A DNA stretch of 64,000 nt from the NCBI RefSeq assembly GCF_025997855.1, contig NZ_AP026560.1, positions 2,433,501 to 2,497,500 on the forward strand. The letters run 5' to 3'. The notes under the pieces are model-generated. The model was not told the origin of the DNA, searched no databases, and was given only the letters and a program-made list of their open reading frames with translations. The position numbers were made by a program, and so were the translations under genes. Source of the DNA: Deinococcus aetherius. GTDB taxonomy: Bacteria > Deinococcota > Deinococci > Deinococcales > Deinococcaceae. Below are positions 29,850 through 39,301 of the stretch, in pieces (within the stretch, counting starts at the first letter, position 1; every line of letters starts with the position of its first letter).

Positions 29850-31217
29850 ATGCGCAAGTCCCTGATCATCGCGTCCACCCTGGCCCTCAGCGTCGGCGCC
29901 GCCAGCGCCCAGACCGACCAGACGACCACGCCCGCCGCCCCCGCGACCCAGACCACCCCCGCCCCGACGACTCCGGCGACGAACACCACGCAGACGACGG
30001 ACCAGACGGCCACGCCTGCCGCGACCCCGGCGGCGGCGCCCGCCACGACGACCGCGACCCCCAGTCAGGTCACGACCTTCAGCGACGTGCCCGCCGGACA
30101 CTGGGCGAAGGACGCGGTGGACGTGATCGTGCAGCGCGGGCTGATCCAGGGCTTCCCGGACGGCACCTTCCGGGGCAACGAGAGCCTGACCCGCTACCAG
30201 GCCGCGCTGATCTTCTACCGTCTGCTGCAAAACGGCGGCCTCAGCAACAGCAACCTCAGCCAGGGTGACCTCACCACGATCACGCGCGGCATCCAGGAGG
30301 TCAGCACCGAGCTGGCCGCCCTGACCACCCGCGTGACCGACCTGGAGCGCCTCAGCGCCGACCAGCAGGCCCGCATCACCGCGCTGGAAGGCCGCATCGC
30401 CGCGCTGGGCACCGGCACCGGCACGGCCGGGACCGACACCGCCGCCCTGACGGCCCGCATCGACGCGCTGGAGGCCGCCGTGCGCGCGCTCCCGACCGCA
30501 CCTGCCGCCACGGCGGGCACCGACACCGCCGCCCTGACGGCCCGCATCGACGCGCTGGAGGCCGCCGCCCGCAACGCCGCGACCACCCCCGCGACGACCA
30601 CGCCCGCCCCCACGACGACGGGCACCGATACCACCGGGACCGTCACGACGACCCCCGCCCCCAGCACCGTCGTGATCGGCGACACGGCGCCCGCCGCCAC
30701 CGCCCCCACACGCGGCAACCTCTTCGCCGGGGTGAGCATCGGCGCGGCGAGCGCGGGCTCGCTCGGGAACTGCTACATCCCGAACGCGAACGGCCGCGCG
30801 GTGAACTTCTGCGCCAGCTTCGGCGGCATGATCGGCAGCACCCAGATCATCGGGCCGGTGGGCGCACGCGTGGCTGCCGACTACCGCCCCGGCGCGAACG
30901 CCATCTCGGCGGACGTGAACGCCACCGTCGCCACGACCTTCGGCCGCTTCCAGCCCTACGCGGGCGCGGGCCTGGGTCTGACGAGCAGCCGCACCCGCGC
31001 CACGGCGGCCACCCCCAACCCCACCGGCAACTCGACCGACACCTACGTCAGCGCGCTCATCGGCGTGGACTTCCAGGTCACCGACACCATCTCGGCTTTC
31101 GCGGAGGCCGACGCGCGCTACTACCTCACCAACAAGGGCGTTGGGGCCGCCCAGGACGCCGCCGCGACCCGTGGCTTCGGCAACGCGGTCAAGGCCGGTC
31201 TGAAGTTCTACTTCTGA
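29850..31217 (+). CDS. SLH-coiled coil-beta-barrel envelope protein (SlpA/OmpM-like)
   Basis: A 455-residue protein. It has a signal peptide (residues 1-20), a Thr/Pro/Ala-rich linker (21-72), and one S-layer homology domain (about 73-127: FSDVPAGHWAKDAVDVIVQRGLIQGFPDGTF). A coiled coil with two near-identical 29-residue units (GTDTAALTARIDALEAA) follows, then another Thr/Pro linker and a C-terminal domain of alternating strands ending in Phe. This is the order of OmpM/SlpA proteins that tie the outer membrane to secondary cell-wall polymer. It is much shorter than the main Deinococcus SlpA. Confidence 0.82.
   Translation: MRKSLIIASTLALSVGAASAQTDQTTTPAAPATQTTPAPTTPATNTTQTTDQTATPAATPAAAPATTTATPSQVTTFSDVPAGHWAKDAVDVIVQRGLIQGFPDGTFRGNESLTRYQAALIFYRLLQNGGLSNSNLSQGDLTTITRGIQEVSTELAALTTRVTDLERLSADQQARITALEGRIAALGTGTGTAGTDTAALTARIDALEAAVRALPTAPAATAGTDTAALTARIDALEAAARNAATTPATTTPAPTTTGTDTTGTVTTTPAPSTVVIGDTAPAATAPTRGNLFAGVSIGAASAGSLGNCYIPNANGRAVNFCASFGGMIGSTQIIGPVGARVAADYRPGANAISADVNATVATTFGRFQPYAGAGLGLTSSRTRATAATPNPTGNSTDTYVSALIGVDFQVTDTISAFAEADARYYLTNKGVGAAQDAAATRGFGNAVKAGLKFYF
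30432..30567 (+). repeat. 49-bp exact direct repeat inside the envelope gene
   Basis: 30432-30480 and 30519-30567 are identical over 49 bp, offset by 87 bp (29 codons), duplicating a coiled-coil unit in frame. Such a repeat can expand or contract by recombination or slippage. Confidence 0.85.
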
Positions 31218-31238
31218 CCTGATTCCTCACTCTCCGGG

Positions 31239-31266
31239 AGGCCCCCAGGCGGGGCCTTCTTTCTTT
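31239..31266 (+). terminator. Intrinsic terminator after the envelope gene
   Basis: A 7-bp stem (31239-31245 with 31251-31257), 5-nt loop and a T-rich tail to 31266. Confidence 0.85.
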
Positions 31267-31315
31267 GCCTGACTTCGACCCCATATTCTCGCCGCCGGGG
31301 CGGACTTTTCGGCGC

Positions 31316-31321
31316 TAGACT
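31316..31321 (+). promoter_or_regulatory. -10 hexamer for the LapA-like gene
   Basis: TAGACT lies 6 nt before the ATG at 31328. Confidence 0.6.
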
Positions 31322-31327
31322 GACCCC

Positions 31328-31669
31328 ATGCGACTCGTGGGGTTCGTCCAGGTGCTGCTGCTCCTCGCGCTCGCGGCGTACCTGCTGCTCGTCGCGCTGG
31401 AGAACCCGGCGCCCGTGCGCTTGCCGCTGCCGCTGGGCCGGGGCGAACTCGCCCTACCCACCGGGGTGGCCGTCGCCGTGTTCACGGGCCTGGGCGGGGG
31501 CTACGTGCTGCTGCTGCTGCTGCCGCCCCTGTGGCGGGCCCGGACGCGCGTTCGCCGGGTCAGGCGCGAGCGCGAGGCGCTGGAGGGCCGACTCACCGCC
31601 ACCCTCCAGGCCCGGCTGGGCACCCTGCCGGGCGCGCCTCCGTCCGAGCCCGCCGCGAGGAGCGCGTGA
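31328..31669 (+). CDS. LapA-domain (DUF1049) membrane protein
   Basis: A 113-residue protein with two transmembrane helices (residues 5-25 and 45-66), between them the short NPAPVRLPLPLG loop typical of LapA-domain proteins, and a C-terminal basic coiled coil. In E. coli the LapA/LapB pair controls LPS synthesis turnover; there is no LapB here and Deinococcus lacks LPS, so that role cannot be transferred. It overlaps recJ by 4 bp (GTGA). Confidence 0.75.
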   Translation: MRLVGFVQVLLLLALAAYLLLVALENPAPVRLPLPLGRGELALPTGVAVAVFTGLGGGYVLLLLLPPLWRARTRVRRVRREREALEGRLTATLQARLGTLPGAPPSEPAARSA

Positions 31670-33801
31670 AGGTCCACCCCTCCCCGGAGGCCCGCTGGCT
31701 GCTCTCCCCCCCGGCGAGCCGCGCGGAACTGCTGAGCGCCATGCGCGCGTGGCGGGTGTCGCCGCCCCTCGCGCAGGTGCTCCACGGCCGGGGCCTGACC
31801 CCCGCCCACCTCGACCCGCCGCTGACCCTGACCCCCAACCCGGCGCTGCGGGAGGCGGCGCGGCGCATTGTGGCGGCGATTCGGGCACGCAAGCGGATCC
31901 GCATCCACGGTGACTACGACGCGGATGGGGTAAGCGCGACCGCCATCCTCGTGCTGGGGCTGCGCGAGCTGGGGGCCATTGTCCACGGCTTCATCCCGCA
32001 CCGCCTGAACGAGGGGTACGGCATCCACCCTGACCGGGTGGAGGAACACGCCGCCGCCTGCGACCTGCTCGTCACGGTGGACTGCGGGGTCACCAACCTG
32101 GAGGAGGTGGGGGCGCTCCTCGCGCGTGGGGTCGAGGTCATCGTCACCGACCACCACGCGCCGGGCCTCGACTTCCCGAGTTGCCTCGTCGTCCACCCCA
32201 GCCTGACGACCCGGTACGACCCCGCCCTGCACAACCTGACGGGGGCGGGCGTGGCGTACCACCTGCTGTGGGCGGTGCGCGCAGAACTCGGGCTGGGGGA
32301 GCCGCGCGACCTCGCGGGTCTGGCGACGCTGGGCACGGTCGCGGACGTGGCCCCGCTGGTCGGCGAGAACCGGGCGCTCGTGCGGGTGGGGCTCCCGGCG
32401 TTGGCGGAGTCCCGGCTGCCGGGCGTGCGGGCGCTCTTGCGGGCCAAGGGCGCCCTGCGGCCGAGTGCGCGGGACGTGGCCTTTTTGCTCGCGCCGCTGC
32501 TGAATGCGGCGGGGCGGCTGGGGGAGGCGGACCTCGCGCTCGGGCTGCTGACGACCACTGGCGAGCACGAGGCGGCGACCCTCGCCACCTACCTGGAGGC
32601 GCGCAACCAGGAACGCCGGGTGATCCAGGACCGGATGTTCGCGCAGGCGCTGGAGATCGCCGACCCCGAGGCCCCCGCCATCCTGGTGACCCGGGAGGAC
32701 TGGCACGCGGGCGTGATGGGCATCGTGGCGAGCAAGCTGCTGGAGACCTTTCACAAGCCCGTCTTCGTGGTCGCGCAGGGCAAGGGCTCGGTGCGCAGCA
32801 CGCCGGGGATCAGCGCGGTGGAGGGGCTGCGCTACAGCCACGACCTCCTGAGGCGCTACGGGGGGCACCCCGGCGCGGCGGGCTTCGCCATCGACCCCGC
32901 CAACCTCCCCGCCCTGCGGGGAAGGCTGCACGAGTACGCCCGGCAGTTCCCGCCCCCCGTGCCCGAGTACCGGCTCGACGCGCCGCTGCCGACCCTGGGG
33001 GCGACCCTGGACCTGGTGACCGAGGCCGCCGCCTTCGAGCCGTACGGGACCGGGCACACCCCGCCCCTGTGGCACGTGCGCGAGCCGCTCGCCGCCACCC
33101 GCCTCGTCGGCAAGCGCGGGGACAGCCTGCAATTCCAGGTCGGGCCCCTGAGGGGCATCAAGCACGGCGAGCGCGACGCGACCCCCGGCGAGCGCGACCT
33201 CGCCACCCACCTCGTCATGAGCGAGTGGCGCGGGCGGACCCGGCTGGAGCTGCACGGGCAGGCGCTCAGGGCGCCGGGGCGGCTGGGGCTGGCGGGGAGC
33301 CCGGGGGACGTCGCCCCGCTCCCCCGCCTCGACCCCAGGGAAGCCATGCGGCACCTGAAGGCGGGAGCGGCGGCCTACGCGGACGGCGCGGTCGCCGCTT
33401 ACCTGCGGGATCAGGTGCCCGGCCTGACTCTCCGTTCCCCCGGAGAGGCGCCCCCCGGCGGCGAACTGATCCTGTACGCCCTGCCCGCCGAGGACGACCT
33501 GCGGCGCTGGCTGGGTGCGGGCCGGGTCGCCTTCGCCCTGGGGCCCAAGACCCTCGCGGAGTTGGAGGGCGCGCTCACCCGCCACCACCTCGCGCCGCCG
33601 CCGCCCAATCCCCTCGCGGACACGCACGCGGACGAGGCGAGGCTGGAGGCCGCCGCCGACGCCTACCGCCGCTGGCAGTGGGCCCACCTGTACCGGGTCC
33701 TCGACGACGAGGGCTGGAGCGCGGCGGTCCGGCACCTCCTCGGCCTGGAGGGGGCCCAAGCGCGGGCCCGGGGGCCCGAACTGGCGCTGGCGGAGGGCTG
33801 A
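31666..33801 (+). CDS. recJ: Single-strand DNA exonuclease RecJ
   Basis: A 711-residue 5'-3' exonuclease of the DHH family. The N-terminal core has HGDYDADGVSA, DCGVTN and TDHHAPG (the DHH motif), then NAAGRLGEADLAL, the DHHA1 segment with RYGGHPGAAGFAI, and an OB-like domain. The C-terminal 180 residues form an extra domain found in Deinococcus-Thermus RecJ. RecJ resects double-strand breaks for RecFOR repair, central in Deinococcus, which lacks RecBC. The GTG start is coupled to the LapA gene. Confidence 0.94.
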   Translation: MKVHPSPEARWLLSPPASRAELLSAMRAWRVSPPLAQVLHGRGLTPAHLDPPLTLTPNPALREAARRIVAAIRARKRIRIHGDYDADGVSATAILVLGLRELGAIVHGFIPHRLNEGYGIHPDRVEEHAAACDLLVTVDCGVTNLEEVGALLARGVEVIVTDHHAPGLDFPSCLVVHPSLTTRYDPALHNLTGAGVAYHLLWAVRAELGLGEPRDLAGLATLGTVADVAPLVGENRALVRVGLPALAESRLPGVRALLRAKGALRPSARDVAFLLAPLLNAAGRLGEADLALGLLTTTGEHEAATLATYLEARNQERRVIQDRMFAQALEIADPEAPAILVTREDWHAGVMGIVASKLLETFHKPVFVVAQGKGSVRSTPGISAVEGLRYSHDLLRRYGGHPGAAGFAIDPANLPALRGRLHEYARQFPPPVPEYRLDAPLPTLGATLDLVTEAAAFEPYGTGHTPPLWHVREPLAATRLVGKRGDSLQFQVGPLRGIKHGERDATPGERDLATHLVMSEWRGRTRLELHGQALRAPGRLGLAGSPGDVAPLPRLDPREAMRHLKAGAAAYADGAVAAYLRDQVPGLTLRSPGEAPPGGELILYALPAEDDLRRWLGAGRVAFALGPKTLAELEGALTRHHLAPPPPNPLADTHADEARLEAAADAYRRWQWAHLYRVLDDEGWSAAVRHLLGLEGAQARARGPELALAEG

Positions 33802-33831
33802 GCGGGGGCGCGGGGGCCGGGCCCCGGTTGT

Positions 33832-34089
33832 TCAGAGCTGCCCCTTGCCCCCCGTCTCCCCGGTGAGGTCCCGCAGCAACCCCTCGGCGGCGCCGCCGAG
33901 TTCCCTCACCCGCCGCTGCGCCGAGGCCGGGTCGAGCCGGGAGGCGAGCATTGAACCCCGCAGACCGACGAAGTCCTGCCGAAGGCGGTCGAGGGCCCGG
34001 GCGCGCTCCGGGTCGGGGGGCCTGCCCACCTCGGCGAGCGCGCGGGCCAGGCATCGCCGCGTGTGGTCGCTCGCATCCTCCTCATCCAT
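33832..34089 (-). CDS. Small helical protein of unknown function
   Basis: An 85-residue charged protein, predicted all alpha (RRCLARALAEV, RARALDRLRQDFVGLRGSML, AQRRVRELGGAAEGLLRDL). No motif recognised. The ATG at 34089 is the first plausible start; the frame extends to 34167 but that part is basic and low in complexity. Confidence 0.45.
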   Translation of the reverse strand: MDEEDASDHTRRCLARALAEVGRPPDPERARALDRLRQDFVGLRGSMLASRLDPASAQRRVRELGGAAEGLLRDLTGETGGKGQL

Positions 34090-34225
34090 GCGGGCCTCCA
34101 CGCCCCGGCGCCTACACCGGGGCGTGGTTGACCCGTGAGGGCGCGGGCGACGCTCATTGTGGGCCACGACCCGGAGTGGCCGGGTGGTCAGAACCTTGTC
34201 AGACCGGCGCCCTCAGCATCCGGGC

Positions 34226-34444
34226 ATGTCGTCCCAGGCGGAGCGTGCCCTTCTTTTCGACCTGCGGTGCCGGACCCGGCGTGAGGTGGCCGAGGCGCTG
34301 CACCGGCTCTCCACGGAACCCGGGGACCCGGAGGCCGGGCGGCTTCTGCGCGGGCGTTACCTGGCGGCCCTCCACTCGGCCGCCGCCCTCCGGGAGGTGC
34401 GGGCGGCGGCCCGCGAACTCGCCGGGCGGCCTCTGGGCGGTTGA
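34226..34444 (+). CDS. Small helical protein of unknown function
   Basis: A 72-residue Arg/Ala/Leu/Glu-rich protein, predicted as three helices (ERALLFDLRCRTRREVAEALHRL, EAGRLLRGRYLAALHSAAALREVRAAARELAG). A CAGCAT hexamer, one mismatch to TANNNT, lies 6 nt before the ATG. Divergent from the gene at 33832. Not recognised. Confidence 0.45.
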   Translation: MSSQAERALLFDLRCRTRREVAEALHRLSTEPGDPEAGRLLRGRYLAALHSAAALREVRAAARELAGRPLGG

Positions 34445-34573
34445 CCGACCGGGAACGCGCACCCCGACTCATGAGGGCGAGCAGGTCCGCTTCATGAGTT
34501 GCCATCCGGCCACACATGTCAGGAAGAAGTGACGCCCTGGGTTGTACCCTGGACGTGCTCGGCCCTGACCCTC

Positions 34574-35641
34574 ATGCTGAACGACCTCTTCGTCAACTTC
34601 TGCGTGCTGTGCACCACGACCTTCCTGGTCGGCTGGACCCTGCGCTCCCTCAAGCACGCCTGGACCTGGACCCAGATCGCGCTGCGGGCGCTGCTCACGG
34701 TGGCGAGCAGTTTCGTCCTGATCGCCAACGCGGTGCCGCTGGCGGGCGGGGTGGCGCTCGACCTGCGCGCGGTGCCCGTGGCGCTCGCCACCATCGGCGG
34801 CGGGGTGCCCGCCGGGGTGACGGTGGCGCTGCCCCTGATCGCCTACGAGGTGTGGCGCGGGGGCGAGCGGGCTCTGGTCCACGGGCTCTCCCTCGCGCTG
34901 GTGGTGGGGCTGTGTGCCCTCGCCCTGCGCGGGGTGCCCCGGGACGTGGAAAATTCGGGGGTGCGCTGGTGGGTGCCGTTCGGCATCTTTGCCCCCAGCA
35001 ACCTCCCGCTGGCGTATGGAGCCTACCTGGCGACCGGGGACGCGGGCTACGCGGCGAGCGTCACCCTGCTTCTCACGGCGGCGCAGACGATTGGGATGCT
35101 CGCCTCCCAGGCGATCACGGTCACGCAGCTCCGGGCGCTGGAGCGGGCCGAGGTCCTGACCGACCTCGCCTACACCGACAAGCTGACGGGCGTGGGCAAC
35201 CGCCGCGCGCTCGACGAGGCGCTCTCACACCCCGGGGACATCTCGCACGTGCTGCTCCTCGACCTCGACCACTTCAAGCTCGTCAACGACACGCGCGGCC
35301 ACGACACGGGCGACCGGGTGCTGGAGGCCACCGCCGCCGTCATGCGCGAGGTCCTGGGCAGGCGCGGGTGTCCCTACCGCTTCGGCGGGGAGGAGTTCGC
35401 GGTGCTGCTGCGGCAGACGAGCACCGCCGAGGCCGTGGGCCTGGCCCAGGAGCTGCGGCGGCGGGTGGCGCAGGAGGTGGGCACGCGCTCCGGCCACCCC
35501 GACCTTACCCTCACCGTGTCGCTGGGCCTCGCCGGGGTGCATCCGGCGTCCACCGCCCTGGAGCGCGCCGACAACCTCCTCTACGCCGCCAAGCGCGCCG
35601 GGCGCGACCGGGTGGAGGCCGAGGCGCTCGCGGTGGCCTGA
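34574..35641 (+). CDS. Membrane-bound diguanylate cyclase (GGDEF)
   Basis: A 355-residue protein. Five or six transmembrane helices occupy residues 1-185 (a 5TM-type sensor; GGGVPAGVTVALPLIAYEVWRGG is its hallmark loop). A GGDEF domain follows: DKLTGVGNRRALDEAL, DLDHFKLVNDTRGHDTGD and the active-site RFGGEEFAVLL. The signature is an intact GGEEF, so synthesis of cyclic di-GMP is expected. No RxxD inhibitory site is evident before it. TACCCT at 34545-34550 is a possible -10, leaving a short leader. Confidence 0.88.
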   Translation: MLNDLFVNFCVLCTTTFLVGWTLRSLKHAWTWTQIALRALLTVASSFVLIANAVPLAGGVALDLRAVPVALATIGGGVPAGVTVALPLIAYEVWRGGERALVHGLSLALVVGLCALALRGVPRDVENSGVRWWVPFGIFAPSNLPLAYGAYLATGDAGYAASVTLLLTAAQTIGMLASQAITVTQLRALERAEVLTDLAYTDKLTGVGNRRALDEALSHPGDISHVLLLDLDHFKLVNDTRGHDTGDRVLEATAAVMREVLGRRGCPYRFGGEEFAVLLRQTSTAEAVGLAQELRRRVAQEVGTRSGHPDLTLTVSLGLAGVHPASTALERADNLLYAAKRAGRDRVEAEALAVA

Positions 35642-35655
35642 GCCGTCCCCCCGCC

Positions 35656-36666
35656 TCAGCGTTCGTCGTCCAGTTCGTCCTCGTCCGGGTCCTCGTCGTC
35701 GTCCTCCCGCCAGTCGCGGACGAGGTCGGTGCGGCGCAGGTCGCCCTCGTCACGGGGGGCGCCCACGCCCAGGGCATTGGGATCACCCTCGCCCGACAGC
35801 ACCGCCTGCGCGCGGGCGAGGACGGGGGTGTCCTCCCCCTGCGCCCCGTACCGCTCGGCGAGGTACGCGGCCACCCACGCGCCGAAGTACCACAGGGCGA
35901 GTTGCGCGGCGTACCCGCCGGGGTGCCCCGGGTCGGTGCCCGGTGGGTAGGGGACCGCCACAACCTCGTCCACCCGGCTCTCCAGCACCTCGCGGGCGAT
36001 GCTGAGGGCGGGGTCGGGGTCGCCCAGGATCAGGGCGACCTTGGCGTCCCCCCGCTCGTGCTGGGCCTCGAAGGCGCCCGTCACGAGGGGAAGGGGATCG
36101 CCGAGGACCGGGATGCCGAGTGTCTTGCCCACCCGGGCGAGCAGGGTCTGCCAGGCGTGCGGCAGGGCGTCGGCGTCGGGCGCGGCGAGCAGCAGGGGCG
36201 TGCGGCCCCACAGGGTCCAGGCGAGGTCGCGGGCGGGGTTGCCCTCGGTCACCTGCGGGGCGCAGCGGTCCCGCAACTCGGCGAGGAGGCGTTCGGCGCC
36301 TTGCGCCTGATCCGCGTGCCCGCTGGCGTAGGCGACGTACTGGGCCGCGTGGTAGGTCGTGCCCAGGCCCCCGGGCACGAGCACGTCCACGTCGTCAGGA
36401 CTGCCCCCGGTGCTCACCCGCCGCACCTTCGCCCCCGTCACCTCGGCGAGGTCGGCGTAGTCGCGGGCCGGGTCCGCCGCGTCCGCGCTCCCGATCACGA
36501 ACTGGGTGCCGCCGTCCCGCGCCAGCGTCCCGGAGACGAGCGCCCCGGCGAGGTGCGCGGCGAGGGTGCCCTCTCCCACCCCGATCACCGCGTGCGGGCC
36601 GGGCTCGGGCTGGGCAGGACCGGCGTAGCTGCCGGGCAGGCGTTCGAGGAGGGAGAGGAGGTCCAT
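35656..36666 (-). CDS. SIS-domain protein, phosphoglucose/phosphomannose isomerase-like
   Basis: A 336-residue protein. The first half reads as a sugar-isomerase (SIS) Rossmann-like domain ([39 protein letters not shown]), and the second as a divergent PGI/PMI C-terminal domain. It ends in an unusual acidic tail (about 11 Asp/Glu in the last 14 residues). Catalytic residues of true isomerases could not be confirmed, so it may be a regulatory relative. It is convergent with the diguanylate cyclase and divergent from the AraC gene. Confidence 0.55.
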   Translation of the reverse strand: MDLLSLLERLPGSYAGPAQPEPGPHAVIGVGEGTLAAHLAGALVSGTLARDGGTQFVIGSADAADPARDYADLAEVTGAKVRRVSTGGSPDDVDVLVPGGLGTTYHAAQYVAYASGHADQAQGAERLLAELRDRCAPQVTEGNPARDLAWTLWGRTPLLLAAPDADALPHAWQTLLARVGKTLGIPVLGDPLPLVTGAFEAQHERGDAKVALILGDPDPALSIAREVLESRVDEVVAVPYPPGTDPGHPGGYAAQLALWYFGAWVAAYLAERYGAQGEDTPVLARAQAVLSGEGDPNALGVGAPRDEGDLRRTDLVRDWREDDDEDPDEDELDDER

Positions 36667-36749
36667 GGCCCCGGTGTACCACATCTCTTTCGCCCGCCCC
36701 GCCATTTCACGGATACCGCCCGAACGCGGGGCGTGGCATGCTGCCCCCT

Positions 36750-37685
<936 letters not shown>

Positions 37686-37740
37686 CGGCAGGTCGCGGCC
37701 CATGTCGCTTTTTTTCAAGACCGGCCCTCCCCCACCCTCC

Positions 37741-37746
37741 TAACGT
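37741..37746 (+). promoter_or_regulatory. -10 hexamer for the MFS gene at 37753
   Basis: TAACGT lies 6 nt before the ATG at 37753. Confidence 0.55.
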
Positions 37747-37752
37747 GGGGGC

Positions 37753-38997
37753 ATGACTCAAACCTCCTCAGCTCCAGCCTCATCACGTGCGCCGCTGCTG
37801 TTCATGCTGGTCACGGCCTTCCTGTTTGCCGTCGGCATCGGGCTGGTGTTTCCGGTCCTGCCGTACATCGTGGCCGGGCAGGTGCCGGATGTCTCCCAGC
37901 AGGCGGCCGTGATCGGCCTGCTGGGCGCGGCCTACGCGCTGTGTTCCTTTTTCGCCTCGCCGGTCCTGGGCGCCCTGAGTGATGCCTACGGGCGGCGGCC
38001 CGTCCTGATGCTCAGCCTGCTAGGCTCGGGGATCGGTTACCTGATCTTCGGGATCGGCGGCAGCCTGTGGATGCTCTTTCTGGGGCGCATGATCGACGGG
38101 CTGTGCGCCGGGGGCCTGAGCGCCATCTTCGGGTACGTGGCCGACACCACCCCGGGGGAGGAGCGCGGCAAGGTCTTCGGGCAGATCGGCGCGACGGTCG
38201 GGGCGGGCTTCATCATCGGCCCGGCGGTCGGGGGCCTCACCTCGCACCTGGGCCTGGGCGCGCCCATGTTCCTGGCGGCGGGGGTAGCGGGGCTCAACCT
38301 GCTGTGGGGCGCCTTCGTCCTGCCCGAGAGCCTGAAGCCCGAGCGGCGCCAGCGGCACTTTGGCGCCGCGCACCTCAATCCGCTGCGGCAACTCTCGGGC
38401 GCGCTGGCGTACCCGGCGGTGCGGCGGCTGGTGTCTGTGAGCGTGCTGTTCCTGCTGCCCTTCTCGCTGATGCAGATCGCGCTCGCGCTGCTCACCCGCG
38501 ACACGCTGGGCTGGGGACCCGCGCAGACCAGCACCGCCTTCATCATCGTGGGCGGCTGCGACATCGTGGCGCAGGGATTTGTGCTGCCGCACCTGCTGCG
38601 GCGACTGGGCGAGCGCGGAGTAGCGCTGCTGGGGCTGGGCATGGGCGTGGTGGGCATGGTCGGCCTGGCCCTGCTGCCCGTCTTCCCCATCGCGGCCCTG
38701 CTGTACCTCACCGTGGCGACCTTCGCCATAGGAGAGGGCGTCTTCAACGCATCGCTGGGGGCGCTCGTCTCCATCGCCACGCCGCAGGAAGAGCAGGGCA
38801 AGGTCCAGGGCGGCGCGCAGGCGTTCGGCTCGCTCGCGCAGGTGGTCGGCCCCCTGGGCGGTGGTCAGCTCTACTCGCGTACAGGCGCCACCGCGACCTT
38901 CGGCACAGGCGCGGTTCTGGTCCTCGCGGCCTTCGCCCTTCTCGCCGGGCAGCGACCACCCGAACAACAGGCGCGGGAGATTGCGGGCCAGCCCTGA
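37753..38997 (+). CDS. MFS efflux transporter, TetA-like
   Basis: A 414-residue inner-membrane protein with 12 transmembrane helices. The loop 2-3 motif A is [15 protein letters not shown] and helix 5 carries the drug/H+ antiporter motif C ([12 protein letters not shown]). This is the layout of TetA/Bcr-type exporters. The substrate is unknown. It follows an AraC regulator on the same strand, a common regulator-pump arrangement. An imperfect hairpin downstream (39018-39051) may end the transcript. Confidence 0.85.
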   Translation: MTQTSSAPASSRAPLLFMLVTAFLFAVGIGLVFPVLPYIVAGQVPDVSQQAAVIGLLGAAYALCSFFASPVLGALSDAYGRRPVLMLSLLGSGIGYLIFGIGGSLWMLFLGRMIDGLCAGGLSAIFGYVADTTPGEERGKVFGQIGATVGAGFIIGPAVGGLTSHLGLGAPMFLAAGVAGLNLLWGAFVLPESLKPERRQRHFGAAHLNPLRQLSGALAYPAVRRLVSVSVLFLLPFSLMQIALALLTRDTLGWGPAQTSTAFIIVGGCDIVAQGFVLPHLLRRLGERGVALLGLGMGVVGMVGLALLPVFPIAALLYLTVATFAIGEGVFNASLGALVSIATPQEEQGKVQGGAQAFGSLAQVVGPLGGGQLYSRTGATATFGTGAVLVLAAFALLAGQRPPEQQAREIAGQP

Positions 38998-39074
38998 CCG
39001 CGCCCGCATGAGAGGAGGCCGGAAAATGACGACCAGAACGTCGTTTCCGGCTTCATGTGGTCTTGAGGGAGCGT

Positions 39075-39091
39075 GCTAGAATCGCCCGCGT
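39075..39091 (+). promoter_or_regulatory. Orphan -10 element identical to the trpS promoter
   Basis: 17 bp including TAGAAT (39077-39082) are identical to 41345-41361 directly before trpS. Here no convincing gene follows on the plus strand; downstream lies the antisense of a tRNA gene. Confidence 0.45.
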
Positions 39092-39146
39092 GCGTCTTCG
39101 GAACCCACCAGTCACTCTCGCCGGTTTAACGGGCAGGAGCTACAAC

Positions 39147-39171
39147 GAAAACACCACCCGGGAGGGTGGCG
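39147..39171 (-). terminator. Terminator of the tRNA-Arg gene
   Basis: On the minus strand a 6-bp stem (39164-39169 with 39154-39159, 4-nt loop) is followed by a TTTT-containing tail, starting 15 bp after the tRNA 3' end. Confidence 0.75.
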
Positions 39172-39184
39172 TTCGTCGGATGGC

Positions 39185-39261
<77 letters not shown>

Positions 39262-39301
39262 AGGGCTCAGGTAAACTAGCACGCGCCCCGAAGGAGATCA
39301 A

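Noticed and set aside
30432..30567. CRISPR-like repeat pair
   Set aside because: Only two copies, inside a coding frame, encoding the same coiled-coil unit; no further spacers or cas genes.
37690..37740. Terminator after the AraC gene (run of seven Ts)
   Set aside because: The T-run near 37710 has no stem longer than about 4 bp before it, so read-through into the MFS gene remains possible.
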